Assembly (NCBI GenBank): GCA_966128725.1
Contig: CBHYLN010000011.1
Coordinates: 1 to 57,871, forward strand
From: JAFDZV01 sp966128725
GTDB lineage: Bacteria > Bacteroidota > Ignavibacteria > OLB7
DNA length: 57,871 nucleotides
Reading direction: 5' to 3'
Numbering within the stretch: position 1 is the stretch's first letter; every line of letters starts with the position of its first letter. Below are positions 8,822 through 17,128 of the stretch, one piece after another. A program made the position numbers and the translations under genes. The notes below the pieces were generated by a model, which saw only the letters and a list, made by a program, of their open reading frames with translations, did not search any database and was not told where the DNA came from.

Positions 8822-9820
8822 GTGGACGAACTGCTGGCGCTTGCCTCGATCCTGACACCGCCCAATGCCTCCCTGTTCTTTGGAAAAGGGGATGCCGCCG
8901 ACCCGCGGATGGGCGAACGCACGCCCGCTCCGGTTGCGATGCCCGATGCCTGGGACAGTCGCGAGGCCGCCGGCGCCGCGCTGATTGGTGTACCACAGGA
9001 TATCGGCGTTGCGCGCAACGGTGGGCGCATCGGCGCCGCGGCTGCGCCCGATACCATCCGTGCTGCCCTGTACAGGCTTACGCCGTTCGATATCGCCGCG
9101 AATCGTTCCGTGCCGGCAGGGTTCCTGGTGGATCTTGGCGACGTACGCTGCGATGGCGAGCTGGAGGAGATTCACGATCGGCTGGCTGCCGCGGTGCGTG
9201 TGGCCTGCGCCGCCGGCCTTGTGCCGATTGTGCTGGGCGGCGGGCACGACATCACCTATGCCGGCGCCACGGGCGTGGCCGATGTGTTCGGCCAGCTTGG
9301 AATCGTGAATCTGGATGCGCATCTCGATGTTCGACCACCGAATCCCATGCGCAATTCCGGAACGTCGTTTCGGATGCTGATCGAGGAAGGCGCCGTGGCC
9401 CCGCTCAACATGGTGGAGTTCGGTATCCAGAGTTTCGCCAACGCCGAAAGCCACGCCCGGTGGCTTACCTCGCGCGGTGGCCGGATCGTTACGCTGGAGG
9501 AAATCCGCACGCGCGGTTTCGCCGCAGCGCTGGGCACCGCCTACGTGATGGCCGGCTCCGGCGCGCGGCGCGTGTACGCCACGCTGGATATTGACGGCGT
9601 GTGCGCCGGCGGCGCGCCGGGCGTATCGGCCGCCATGCCCGACGGGCTTTCGCCCGCCGAACTGCTGGCCGCCGCACGATTGTTCGGGCGGCGCTCGGCA
9701 ACCGCCGCGCTGGATATCGTTGAGGTTAATCCGGCGTACGATCGCGACGGTATCACCGCGAAGTTGGCGGCGCATGCGATCATGCATTTCCTGGGCGGTA
9801 TGCTGGAGCGCGGCGCCTAG
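8822..9820 (+). CDS. Ureohydrolase (arginase/agmatinase/formimidoylglutamase family)
   Basis: A binuclear-Mn hydrolase of about 332 residues. All metal-ligand motifs are present in order: GGGHD (His), NLDAHLD (Asp-His-Asp) and TLDIDG (Asp-Asp), then APG and EVNP. The GGGHD form and the N-terminal stretch FFGKGDAADPRMGER lean towards the formimidoylglutamase side of the family, but the substrate cannot be fixed by eye. No hut genes are adjacent. The start is uncertain: GTG at 8822 fits the family N-terminus, while TTG at 8780 is in frame. It is probably followed by the hairpin at 9934-9967. Confidence 0.85.
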   Translation: MDELLALASILTPPNASLFFGKGDAADPRMGERTPAPVAMPDAWDSREAAGAALIGVPQDIGVARNGGRIGAAAAPDTIRAALYRLTPFDIAANRSVPAGFLVDLGDVRCDGELEEIHDRLAAAVRVACAAGLVPIVLGGGHDITYAGATGVADVFGQLGIVNLDAHLDVRPPNPMRNSGTSFRMLIEEGAVAPLNMVEFGIQSFANAESHARWLTSRGGRIVTLEEIRTRGFAAALGTAYVMAGSGARRVYATLDIDGVCAGGAPGVSAAMPDGLSPAELLAAARLFGRRSATAALDIVEVNPAYDRDGITAKLAAHAIMHFLGGMLERGA

Positions 9821-9933
9821 CAGGCTGTTGACCGATATCATCCGCAGCGTTGGTCCACACGCCCGCGTACCGCGATGTTCACAAGAACGTCGCGTCCGTT
9901 GGGCGGCCCTGCAGCGGGCTGTTGTTGAACAGC

Positions 9934-9967
9934 CTGGCAGCCTGCAGGTAGTACAACAGGCTGCCAG
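9934..9967. repeat. Perfect 11-bp inverted repeat
   Basis: CTGGCAGCCTG (9934-9944) is exactly complementary to CAGGCTGCCAG (9957-9967), around a 12-base loop that contains part of a second GC-rich palindrome. A smaller hairpin (GCTGTT/AACAGC) sits just upstream. There is no T-run, so it may be a Rho-assisted terminator after the ureohydrolase or an operator before the phosphoesterase gene. Confidence 0.6.
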
Positions 9968-10075
9968 CATGTACCGGCCCCTGCCGTTGTTCGCCGCGGC
10001 AGGGTAGCCGCCGGCATCGATGTTCTCCGCGTGCACCACGCGCGGCATTTGCACCATCACACACGCGTAATTCGT

Positions 10076-11428
10076 ATGGAAGGGATCACGACGTTCCCCA
10101 ATCCAATTCTCTCGCTGTGGCAATCGGCGATTGCCGAGGCACGGTTGGCGGCCCCTGGGGAGCTGCGGCACGGGTTGGCCGCCGGCATGGCAAAGGGCGT
10201 TGGAACAACCGACCCGCTTGGTGCGTTCGAGCGTGCCGCCGCCGCGGGCACAGGGCTCGCATTGGCGCCTGGCGCCCTGCCGACAATGGCACCCGATCGG
10301 GATCGCGCCAATACACAGGCCCACGGCATCCCGTTTGGCGCCTGTGCCGAACATGCCGTGGCGATTGCGTGGGCGGAGATCCGGGGCAATACCGAGCAGG
10401 CGGCCCGGCTGGTGGATCGGTTCCGGATGTCGGCATGCGATCCGTTGTGGGCTGCTTCGCTTACGCAGTATCTGGCCTCGCGCGCGGTGCGCGGCCCAAT
10501 CCCCTACCGCCGGCATCGTACCGACGACGCGTTCATGATCCCGCTGGCCAATCGTGCACGCCTGCTGCTGCTGGCCGACTGGGGGGCCGGCAACGGCTTT
10601 GCCCGCACGGTGCTTGCGTGCGCGTTGCGCCACCAGCCAACCATGGTGCTGCATCTCGGTGATATCTATTACTCCGGCACGCGCGGGGAAATCCAACGGA
10701 ACTTTCTGGATCCGCTTGCCGGCGTTGTTGGTCGGATGCCGGTGCTCGCGCTGGCCGGCAATCACGACATGTATGCCGGTGGCGGACCGTACTACGAACT
10801 GCTCGCGCGCCTTGGGCAACCGGCCAGCTACTTCTGCCTGCACAATCGCTGGTGGCGCCTGCTGGCGCTTGATACCGGTCTTCACGATGCCGACCCGTTC
10901 GCCGTGGGGACCGGCGTTACGCGGTTGGAGGCCACCGAAGCCGCGTGGCACCGATCCATGATTGAAACGATGCCCGATACCTGCCGGGCGGTGCTTCTAT
11001 CGCATCACCCGTTGTTCAGCGCGCGTGGCACCGGCCTGCCGGATGGTGCCACGGCGAGCGCGGCGCACAACCCGTTGCTTCGCGAGCCCTTCCGGGGTGT
11101 GACGGAGCGGATTGCCCTGTGGCTGTGGGGGCACGAACATCGTCTGGCAATCCACGCGCCCTACGTCGGGCTGCAACGAGGGCGCTGTATCGGCGCCGGC
11201 AGCATTCCGGTGATTGCCTCGCATCGCGATATACCCGAACTGGATCTGATGGGTCAGGACGCCCCGCCTGCCGAGCTTGCCATCCACGGTCTGGCGGCCG
11301 GCGATGAAATCGAGCCGCATTGTTACGCCGTGATGGATCTGGAAGGGCCGAATGCCCGGGTGCGGTACTATCAGGTGGATGCCGCGGGCTCCGGCGCGGA
11401 GCAACTGGCGTTCGAGGAAGAATTGTAG
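10076..11428 (+). CDS. Calcineurin-like metallophosphoesterase with N-terminal extension
   Basis: A 450-residue cytosolic protein. The C-terminal two-thirds has the full set of calcineurin-like metal motifs: ADWGAG (Asp168), HLGDIYYSG (Asp196), AGNHD (229-231), SHHPLF and GHEHRL. The usual DxH of motif I is replaced by DWG, as in some purple-acid-phosphatase-like relatives. Residues 1-150 are Ala-rich, mostly helical and unrecognised, and could be a sensor or binding domain. The ATG at 10076 was chosen because the upstream His-rich codons look non-coding. Substrate unknown; nucleotide or phosphoprotein hydrolysis are both possible. Confidence 0.85.
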   Translation: MEGITTFPNPILSLWQSAIAEARLAAPGELRHGLAAGMAKGVGTTDPLGAFERAAAAGTGLALAPGALPTMAPDRDRANTQAHGIPFGACAEHAVAIAWAEIRGNTEQAARLVDRFRMSACDPLWAASLTQYLASRAVRGPIPYRRHRTDDAFMIPLANRARLLLLADWGAGNGFARTVLACALRHQPTMVLHLGDIYYSGTRGEIQRNFLDPLAGVVGRMPVLALAGNHDMYAGGGPYYELLARLGQPASYFCLHNRWWRLLALDTGLHDADPFAVGTGVTRLEATEAAWHRSMIETMPDTCRAVLLSHHPLFSARGTGLPDGATASAAHNPLLREPFRGVTERIALWLWGHEHRLAIHAPYVGLQRGRCIGAGSIPVIASHRDIPELDLMGQDAPPAELAIHGLAAGDEIEPHCYAVMDLEGPNARVRYYQVDAAGSGAEQLAFEEEL

Positions 11429-11491
11429 AGGAAGAACTGTAAAGGAGAAGGGCGGCCAGGAATGGCCCGGGCAGTGTGATGGAACAGGGGG

Positions 11492-11532
11492 AAAAAAGTT
11501 AGGCTCTGCCTCCCCCCCAGTTGGCAGAGCCT
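11492..11532 (-). terminator. Terminator for the minus-strand LuxR-type gene
   Basis: A perfect 10-bp stem, AGGCTCTGCC (11501-11510) with GGCAGAGCCT (11523-11532), has a 12-base loop. On the minus strand it is followed by AAC and six T (11492-11497). It lies about 270 bases past the stop of the regulator gene, so its assignment to that gene is inferred. Confidence 0.65.
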
Positions 11533-11533
11533 A

Positions 11534-11570
11534 TGGTCACTAAGCAATTAAGCCTTGATGACCACTTTTT
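11534..11570 (+). terminator. Possible terminator for the phosphoesterase gene
   Basis: TGGTCA (11534-11539) pairs with TGACCA (11559-11564), followed by C and five T. The stem is short and the loop long, so support is modest. Confidence 0.4.
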
Positions 11571-11804
11571 GTAGGCGAATCGAGGGCACCCCGTTTCCGA
11601 GATTTTGCGCCGATGGGTATCTCGTCAGAACCCGTGGGAGGGCGAGAACCTGCGCTTATTATTGATATGCGAACAAGGAGATCGGGAGAGCAAATGGCAG
11701 TATGGACCCGACCAACCGGTAACGGCCCACAAAGTACGGCCCCGGAGACCGCGGCGCATCATACTTTAGGCTGATTGATAGGGGCTTGGTGCCGATTCAG
11801 GCAC

Positions 11805-12566
11805 TTAATGCGGCGCAACCACGTGCACCGAGGAGAAAAATCTTCCGAACAGGTCGGCGCGATTCCTGCAGCCAGTCTTCTGGAGAATGTGGGAGATATG
11901 GGTTTTTACCGTCGGTAGCGTGATGCCCAGTTCCACGCCGATCTGTTTGTTGGGGGCGCCGTCAATCAACATGCGCAGCACCCGTTGCTCGCTGCCGGTG
12001 AGGCCAAATTGCGTGGCGATTTTTGTGCAGCGATGACTGAACAGATCATATCCGGTACGCCTGACGCTTGTGAGGTCGGCATAGGCACGCACACAGAGCA
12101 TGATATCCGGCGACACCTGCTCGATATACTCCAGATCCTCGGCTGTGAAACACCCCATGTTATTTGTGGGCGTTTCAACGCGGCAGATGCCGAGCGCGAT
12201 GCATGGATTCCGATGCGAATACAGCCAATGAATATGTAGTGCGGTCATCTCCGGGTATTTGGCGCTCATTGCGCGTTCAAACTCGGATTCCGAATCGGTA
12301 ACCAGCTTGCTCATCAGGTCGTTGCCGCGTTCAACGTTCTCCAGCCACACGAATGCCGGGTCGTCATCGCCGTGGCCGCCCACACGGACATGCGCCACCG
12401 TTTCGGTTTGTGCCGTTGCGGGTGTGTCGGAATCGATCAGCAGAGCGATACCGTGGCTGGGGACGAGCTCGGTAAGCCGCGAGTTGATGATGCGCGGAAA
12501 ACTCTCGGGGCAATCGAGCGCAGCCTCCAACAGCTCACGATACAGCGCGGCAATGCGCTGTTCCAT
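11805..12566 (-). CDS. LuxR-type regulator with GAF-like N-terminal domain
   Basis: A transcriptional regulator of 253 residues. The last 60 or so residues form the LuxR/GerE helix-turn-helix (LTGSEQRVLRMLIDG, then NKQIGVELGITLPTVKTH). The N-terminal 170 residues look like a GAF/PAS-type sensor (SRLTELVPSHGIALLID...), with no receiver Asp pocket. The ATG at 12566 has GAGGG four bases upstream; an ATG seven codons earlier (12587) lacks this. A run of nine G (12630-12638) lies upstream. It follows mscS on the same strand after 234 bases. Signal and targets are unknown. Confidence 0.88.
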   Translation of the reverse strand: MEQRIAALYRELLEAALDCPESFPRIINSRLTELVPSHGIALLIDSDTPATAQTETVAHVRVGGHGDDDPAFVWLENVERGNDLMSKLVTDSESEFERAMSAKYPEMTALHIHWLYSHRNPCIALGICRVETPTNNMGCFTAEDLEYIEQVSPDIMLCVRAYADLTSVRRTGYDLFSHRCTKIATQFGLTGSEQRVLRMLIDGAPNKQIGVELGITLPTVKTHISHILQKTGCRNRADLFGRFFSSVHVVAPH

Positions 12567-12629
12567 TGTTCCCTCACTTGGGTTCATGGCTAGGCCGGGC
12601 AGTGTTCGTAGCGAACTGCCCTACGCGTT

Positions 12630-12638
12630 GGGGGGGGG
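12630..12638. repeat. Homopolymer tract of nine G
   Basis: A G9 run (C9 on the coding strand of the regulator) lies about 64 bases upstream of the LuxR-type start. Such tracts slip during replication and could alter promoter spacing. They are also common sites of sequencing error. Confidence 0.6.
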
Positions 12639-12800
12639 ATGTGCCTGCGCGGCACCTGGATGTGCCGATATACCGACCTCGAGCGTCAGGCGCCGTAAAA
12701 ATAGCATGCTGGACGGATCATCCTATTGGTCGAATCCGGACTTTCTGATGCTGGCTGCGCGCCTGCCGGCTGCCCGGTTCCGGGAAGCCCATGCAGTGCC

Positions 12801-13604
12801 TCATTTCACGATGCCGACACCCGCCTCGCGCAGGGCCGACCGGATTGCGGGGCCAAGCATCGTGCGCAGGTGTTCCACATTCTCCACCGATGCAAACGGG
12901 CGCACCGACAGGGTAATGCCGGCCGTGGGGTCCTCCACGATCTGCAGATCGGGCCGGGGCGTTTCCAGCACCAGTTCGTGCGATTCCACAACGCGACGGA
13001 TAACCTGTTGCACCAACGATACATCGGCCGCCGATTCAACCGTGACCTTCAGTTCCACGCGCAAATAGTTGTTGGCCGTGCGGTTGCGTATCACGCCGGT
13101 GAAGATCGCGCTGTTCGGGACAAACGCGCGCACGTTTTCCGGTGTGTCGATCGTGGTGGAAAAGATCCCGATCTCCACAACCTTGCCGGTGACCCCGGCA
13201 ACCTCCACCACATCGCCTGTCCGGAATGGGCGGAACAGCAGCAGCATGAAACCCGAGGCGAAGTTGGAGAGCGAACCCTGCAGTGCAAGGCCGATGGCCA
13301 GGCCCGCGGCGCCCAGCAGCGCCGCAAGCGCCGTGGTCTCGATGCCGAACACGCTCATGATCACCAGCAGCAGCAGCACCCACAGTACCACGCGAGTTGC
13401 GTTCTGCGCGTAGTTCCGCACTGTTACATCCTGCACGGTGCGGCGCAGCGTTGTGCGCAGCAACGACATCAGCAACCGCATGATCAACAGGCCAACGATC
13501 ATCACGATGACCGCGTTCAGCAGTTTCCAGCCAAAAGCCAGCGAAGTGGCGATCAGTTGGTCGGTCGAGAGCAACTGTCGGATCGAATGCAGGGATGTAT
13601 CCAT
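12801..13604 (-). CDS. mscS: Small-conductance mechanosensitive channel, MscS family
   Basis: A 267-residue inner-membrane channel that relieves hypo-osmotic pressure. Three hydrophobic segments (about residues 20-48, 68-88 and 90-120) end in the Gly/Ala-rich pore helix GAAGLAIGLALQGSLSNFASG. The MscS beta-domain motif FRTGDVVEVAG and a cytoplasmic domain follow. The length matches the short MscS form (E. coli is 286 residues). The start ATG leads straight into the amphipathic N-terminus. It is divergent from the aldehyde dehydrogenase gene. Confidence 0.93.
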   Translation of the reverse strand: MDTSLHSIRQLLSTDQLIATSLAFGWKLLNAVIVMIVGLLIMRLLMSLLRTTLRRTVQDVTVRNYAQNATRVVLWVLLLLVIMSVFGIETTALAALLGAAGLAIGLALQGSLSNFASGFMLLLFRPFRTGDVVEVAGVTGKVVEIGIFSTTIDTPENVRAFVPNSAIFTGVIRNRTANNYLRVELKVTVESAADVSLVQQVIRRVVESHELVLETPRPDLQIVEDPTAGITLSVRPFASVENVEHLRTMLGPAIRSALREAGVGIVK

Positions 13605-13801
13605 TGTAGTTGATTCGATTGGATCGGTAGGGCGTTAATATACGCCCGGCGTGCGTATCGGGCCGGGCGCGGTGCACACTGCAACATGGCGTTGCCGTGC
13701 GGCAGTTGCGAATCCCCCCGGGCGGGGCGTAACTTCTGATTCCATGCATGCACACGCCCGTCTCGGCGGGCCCTTTGTCCGTTATCCCGAACAGCAGCAC
13801 G

Positions 13802-15313
13802 ATGCTTGCCTCAGAACGCACAATTCCGGAATCGGCGGTTGAGGGCGCAACCCCTCGGAGCTATCGGCTTTTTATCAACGGCGAGTTCCGTGATGCCGCC
13901 GATGGCCGCACGTTCGACGACATAAGCCCGGTGGACGGCTCGGTGGTTGCCACGGTTGCCGAGGCCGCCGCCGCCGATGTGGATGCCGCGGTGCAGGCCG
14001 CGCGTGCGGCGCTGCACGGCCCGTGGGGCCGTATGCCGGTTGCCGAACGCTGCGATCTGCTGGCGCGCGTGGCCGATCGGATCATGGAACGGTTCGACGA
14101 TTTCCTCGCGGCCGAAATCGGTGATACCGGAAAGCCGCGCAACTGGGCCTGTAATGTGGATATCCCGCGTGGCGCCGCCAACTTCAGGATCTTCGCCAAC
14201 CTGGTTCGGAACCTGCCCACCGAGTGTTTCCCGATGGACACCGTCGATGGCGCCGGCGCGTTGAACTACGCGCTGCGATCGCCCGTGGGTGTGGTGGGCG
14301 TGATCTGCCCCTGGAACCTGCCGCTGCTGTTGATGACCTGGAAGGTGGCTCCCGCATTGGCCTGCGGCAATACCGTGGTGGTGAAGCCGTCGGAGGAAAC
14401 CCCCGGCACCGCCACGCTTCTTGCCGAGGTGATGAACGAGGTTGGCGTACCGGCGGGTGTCTATAATGTTGTGCACGGTTTCGGTCCCGGTTCGGCCGGC
14501 GAGGCCATCACGCTGCATCCGGGTGTGAACGCCATCACGTTTACCGGCGAAAGCCGCACCGGCCAGGCCATCATGCGCGCGGCCGCCGCCGATGTGAAGC
14601 ACCTGTCGTTCGAGCTGGGCGGCAAGAATGCCGCGATCATTTTCGCCGATGCGGATTTCGATGCGGCCGTGGCCGGCACGGTCCGCTCGGTGTTCTCCAA
14701 CTGCGGGCAGGTGTGCCTGTGTTCGGAGCGTGTGTACGTGGAGCGCCCCATCTTCGATCGGTTTGTTGCCGCGCTTGCGGCCGAGGCTCGTGCCATGGCC
14801 GTTGGCGACCCCAACAACATGGCCACCGCAATGGGGCCGCTGATCTCGCGCGGCCATCGCGAGAAGGTGCTGGGCTACTACAGGCTTGCCGTTGAGGAAG
14901 GCGCCACCGTGGTGGTTGGTGGCGGTGTTCCCGATCTTGGCCCGGAGTTCGAGGGCGGCGCCTATGTGGAGCCCACCATCTGGACGGGGCTGCCGGAAAG
15001 CGCGCGCTGCGTGCGCGAGGAAATCTTTGGGCCGGTATGCCATATCCAGCCGTTTGATACCGAGGAGGAAGCCATTGCGATGGCCAACGATTCGGTGTAC
15101 GGGCTGTGCGCCGCGCTGTGGACCACCAATCTTGCGCGCGCGCATCGCGTGGCCGCGCGGATGGAGTGTGGCCTGGTGTGGGTGAACACCTGGTTCCTGC
15201 GCGATCTTCGCACGCCGTTCGGCGGTGTGAAGCTGAGCGGGGTTGGCCGCGAGGGCGGTGTGCATTCGGTGGATTTCTATACCGAACTGAAGAACGTCTG
15301 CATCAAGCTGTAG
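13802..15313 (+). CDS. 2-aminomuconate 6-semialdehyde dehydrogenase
   Basis: NAD-dependent aldehyde dehydrogenase of 503 residues. Features are the N-terminal INGEF, CPWNLPLLL, the catalytic Glu271 in FELGGKNAAI, the nucleophile Cys305 in CGQVCLCSER, and PFGGVKLSGVGREGG near the end. The Cys motif and end match the 2-hydroxymuconate/2-aminomuconate semialdehyde dehydrogenase group. The neighbouring deaminase and ACMSD genes favour the 2-aminomuconate substrate (AmnC/NbaE role). It is the first gene of the kynurenine catabolic series. The ATG at 13802 is preferred to an in-frame ATG 18 codons upstream. Confidence 0.9.
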   Translation: MLASERTIPESAVEGATPRSYRLFINGEFRDAADGRTFDDISPVDGSVVATVAEAAAADVDAAVQAARAALHGPWGRMPVAERCDLLARVADRIMERFDDFLAAEIGDTGKPRNWACNVDIPRGAANFRIFANLVRNLPTECFPMDTVDGAGALNYALRSPVGVVGVICPWNLPLLLMTWKVAPALACGNTVVVKPSEETPGTATLLAEVMNEVGVPAGVYNVVHGFGPGSAGEAITLHPGVNAITFTGESRTGQAIMRAAAADVKHLSFELGGKNAAIIFADADFDAAVAGTVRSVFSNCGQVCLCSERVYVERPIFDRFVAALAAEARAMAVGDPNNMATAMGPLISRGHREKVLGYYRLAVEEGATVVVGGGVPDLGPEFEGGAYVEPTIWTGLPESARCVREEIFGPVCHIQPFDTEEEAIAMANDSVYGLCAALWTTNLARAHRVAARMECGLVWVNTWFLRDLRTPFGGVKLSGVGREGGVHSVDFYTELKNVCIKL

Positions 15314-15722
15314 CCGTACCGATGGTTGAAGGGCTGCCCCCATATCGCGATGACTGGCCGGCCAATGTGCCGCGCGCGCAGGACGGCTGCTTTTCGCCAC
15401 GAGGTGAGCCCCGCCGCGTTGCATGGCTTGGGCGGCGGCTGATGCGGCATCTTGCCACGATGCTGGCATCGGCCCTGCTGGTGGTGCTTGTTGCCGCGGT
15501 TGCGCCGTATCCGCCGTGGGATGCCGTGTGTATTGTCGGCAGCGGCCCGGCCAACGAGGCCGTTGCACCGGCATCGAAATCTATAGCGCAGCATGCGCGT
15601 GCCGTGATCAGCGGCGGCAGTCTCTCGCCGGCCGGGCATCGGGTGGGCCAACATCCCGATGCCCATGGCAAACGCCAATAGCAGGCCGTTCCCGTGCCAC
15701 GGCACGTGCCCGTAGTATCCGC
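15314..15722. other. 409-base gap inside the kynurenine gene series
   Basis: No gene is convincing here. A plus-strand frame (ATG 15322 to 15681, 119 codons) has one hydrophobic segment (15463-15510) but no ribosome-binding site or recognisable fold, and a minus-strand frame overlaps it. No strong terminator was seen, so read-through from the dehydrogenase to the deaminase is possible. Confidence 0.4.
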
Positions 15723-16163
15723 ATGAACGAACCGAATCTCATGACATCCGAAGCGTACATCCTGCCCGATCGTGCCGGCGCGCTGGCCAACTATCCGCAT
15801 GCACGCCGCGCGGGCGATTTCATCTACGTGTCCGGGGTTTCCTCGCGCCGGCTGGACAACACCCATGCCGGCGTTTCGGTGCTCCCCGATGGCCGCGTGG
15901 AGCTGGATATCCGCGAGCAGACCCGTGCGGTTATCGAGAACATCGGCGTGATCCTGAACGCGGCCGGCGCGGGCCTGGAGCACGTGGTGGATATCTACGT
16001 GATGCTGGTTGACATGCGCGACTACGCCGGCATGAACGAAGCGTACAACGAATATTTCAACGCAACCAGCGGCCCAACGCGCACAACGTGCGCGGTCCAT
16101 CAGTTGCCGCATCCCAACCTGCTTGTGGAGATGAAGGCAACGGCCTATCTGCCGCTTGTGTAA
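15723..16163 (+). CDS. amnD: 2-aminomuconate deaminase (RidA-fold)
   Basis: Converts 2-aminomuconate to 4-oxalocrotonate, releasing ammonia. The 146-residue protein has the RidA/YjgF fold. It has the subgroup stretch of 2-aminomuconate deaminases: NYPHARRAGDFIYVSG, SSRRLDN, LDIREQTRAVIENI and GPTRTTCAVHQLPHP. These match my memory of NbaF/AmnD closely and differ from generic RidA. Start ATG at 15723. Its neighbours act immediately before it (dehydrogenase) and two steps after it (hydratase), which supports the assignment. Confidence 0.93.
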   Translation: MNEPNLMTSEAYILPDRAGALANYPHARRAGDFIYVSGVSSRRLDNTHAGVSVLPDGRVELDIREQTRAVIENIGVILNAAGAGLEHVVDIYVMLVDMRDYAGMNEAYNEYFNATSGPTRTTCAVHQLPHPNLLVEMKATAYLPLV

Positions 16164-16259
16164 CGTGGGCCTGCCCACGCAGGGCATCGCCGGCCGGCCG
16201 GCACGATTGCCGATGGCGGCAACGCAACCAACATGAATATTCAGGAAGAACGGACGCAC

Positions 16260-17051
16260 ATGAGCGTGCATCAAACATTGGCCGAGCGGTTGTGGAACGC
16301 GCAGATGAGCGGGCAGCCGTGCCGTGCGCTCACCGAAACCAATCCCGACATCACCGTGGCCGACGCCTACACCATCCAGCGCATCAATCTGGATCGCAGG
16401 ATGAACGAGCGCGGTCTGTTTGGCCCCAAGGCCAGGCTGGTTGGGCAGAAGATCGGCATTACCAGCGTTGCAGTGCAGAACTGGCTGGGTGTTGCCGAAC
16501 CCGATTTCGGCGGGCTGCTGGACGACATGGCCGTGCCCGATGCCGGCACCGCCGATATCGGCAAGCTGCTGCAACCGCGTGTGGAGGGCGAGATCGCGTT
16601 TGTGCTGAACAAGTGTCTGGTTGGCCCCGGCATCACCGCGGCGCATGTGGTGGCGGCCACCGAGTGTATCCTGCCTGCGATCGAGATCATCGACTCGCGC
16701 ATTGCCGACTGGAAGTTCCAGATTCAGGATACCATTGCCGACAACGCGTCCAGCGGCATGTTCGTGCTGGGCACGCAGCCCATGAAGTTGACCGGGTGCA
16801 ACCTGCGCACGCTTGGCATGACGCTGCGCAAGAACGGCGTTGTGGTCTCCAGCGGCGCCGGCGCCGCCTGCCTTGGCAATCCCGTGAACGCGGTGGTGTG
16901 GCTTGCGAACAAGCTGGGCGAACTGGGCACGCAGTTGAACAGCGGGCAGGTGCTGCTTTCCGGCGCGCTGGGTCCGGTAAGCCCCGTGGTAGCAGGCGAT
17001 GTGGTGAGCGTTGCCATTGGCCGCATGGGCGAAGTAACGGTCGGGTTTTAG
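16260..17051 (+). CDS. 2-oxopent-4-enoate hydratase
   Basis: Adds water to 2-hydroxypenta-2,4-dienoate to give 4-hydroxy-2-oxovalerate (DmpE/XylJ/MhpD role). The 263-residue protein has the fumarylacetoacetase-like hydratase/decarboxylase fold: KIGITSVAVQ, a metal-binding EGEIAFVL, EIIDSRI.DWKF and DTIADNASSG. The stretch GLLDDMAVPD is typical of the hydratase rather than the decarboxylase member of this paralog pair; the decarboxylase lies at 21678-22457. An ATG at 16233 is in frame, but 16260 has an AGGAAG upstream and the conventional N-terminus. Confidence 0.92.
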   Translation: MSVHQTLAERLWNAQMSGQPCRALTETNPDITVADAYTIQRINLDRRMNERGLFGPKARLVGQKIGITSVAVQNWLGVAEPDFGGLLDDMAVPDAGTADIGKLLQPRVEGEIAFVLNKCLVGPGITAAHVVAATECILPAIEIIDSRIADWKFQIQDTIADNASSGMFVLGTQPMKLTGCNLRTLGMTLRKNGVVVSSGAGAACLGNPVNAVVWLANKLGELGTQLNSGQVLLSGALGPVSPVVAGDVVSVAIGRMGEVTVGF

Positions 17052-17128
17052 GCGCCTGGCCGTGCCGGTCGAGTTCACGGGCGATACGTTTTTCTTGACG
17101 TCAGGGGTTTGACTATCAGAGGTTTTGC

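Larger units (their letters stand above)
11429..11804. other. 376-base convergent intergenic region
   Basis: It separates the plus-strand phosphoesterase from the minus-strand LuxR-type gene. It holds two terminator-like hairpins (11492-11532 and 11534-11570, listed separately). It also holds a 26-codon plus-strand frame (11694-11774) preceded by GGGAG, which I cannot support as a gene. Nothing else is recognisable. Confidence 0.5.

Noticed and set aside
8762..10951. Very long minus-strand open frame opposite the ureohydrolase and phosphoesterase genes
   Set aside because: The plus strand encodes two proteins with clear metal-site motifs. The minus-strand translation is low-complexity (His, Arg, Gln, Gly-rich), as expected for an antisense shadow in high-GC DNA.
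15322..15681. 119-codon plus-strand frame between the semialdehyde dehydrogenase and the deaminase
   Set aside because: It has one hydrophobic stretch but no ribosome-binding site, no recognisable fold and a low-complexity end.
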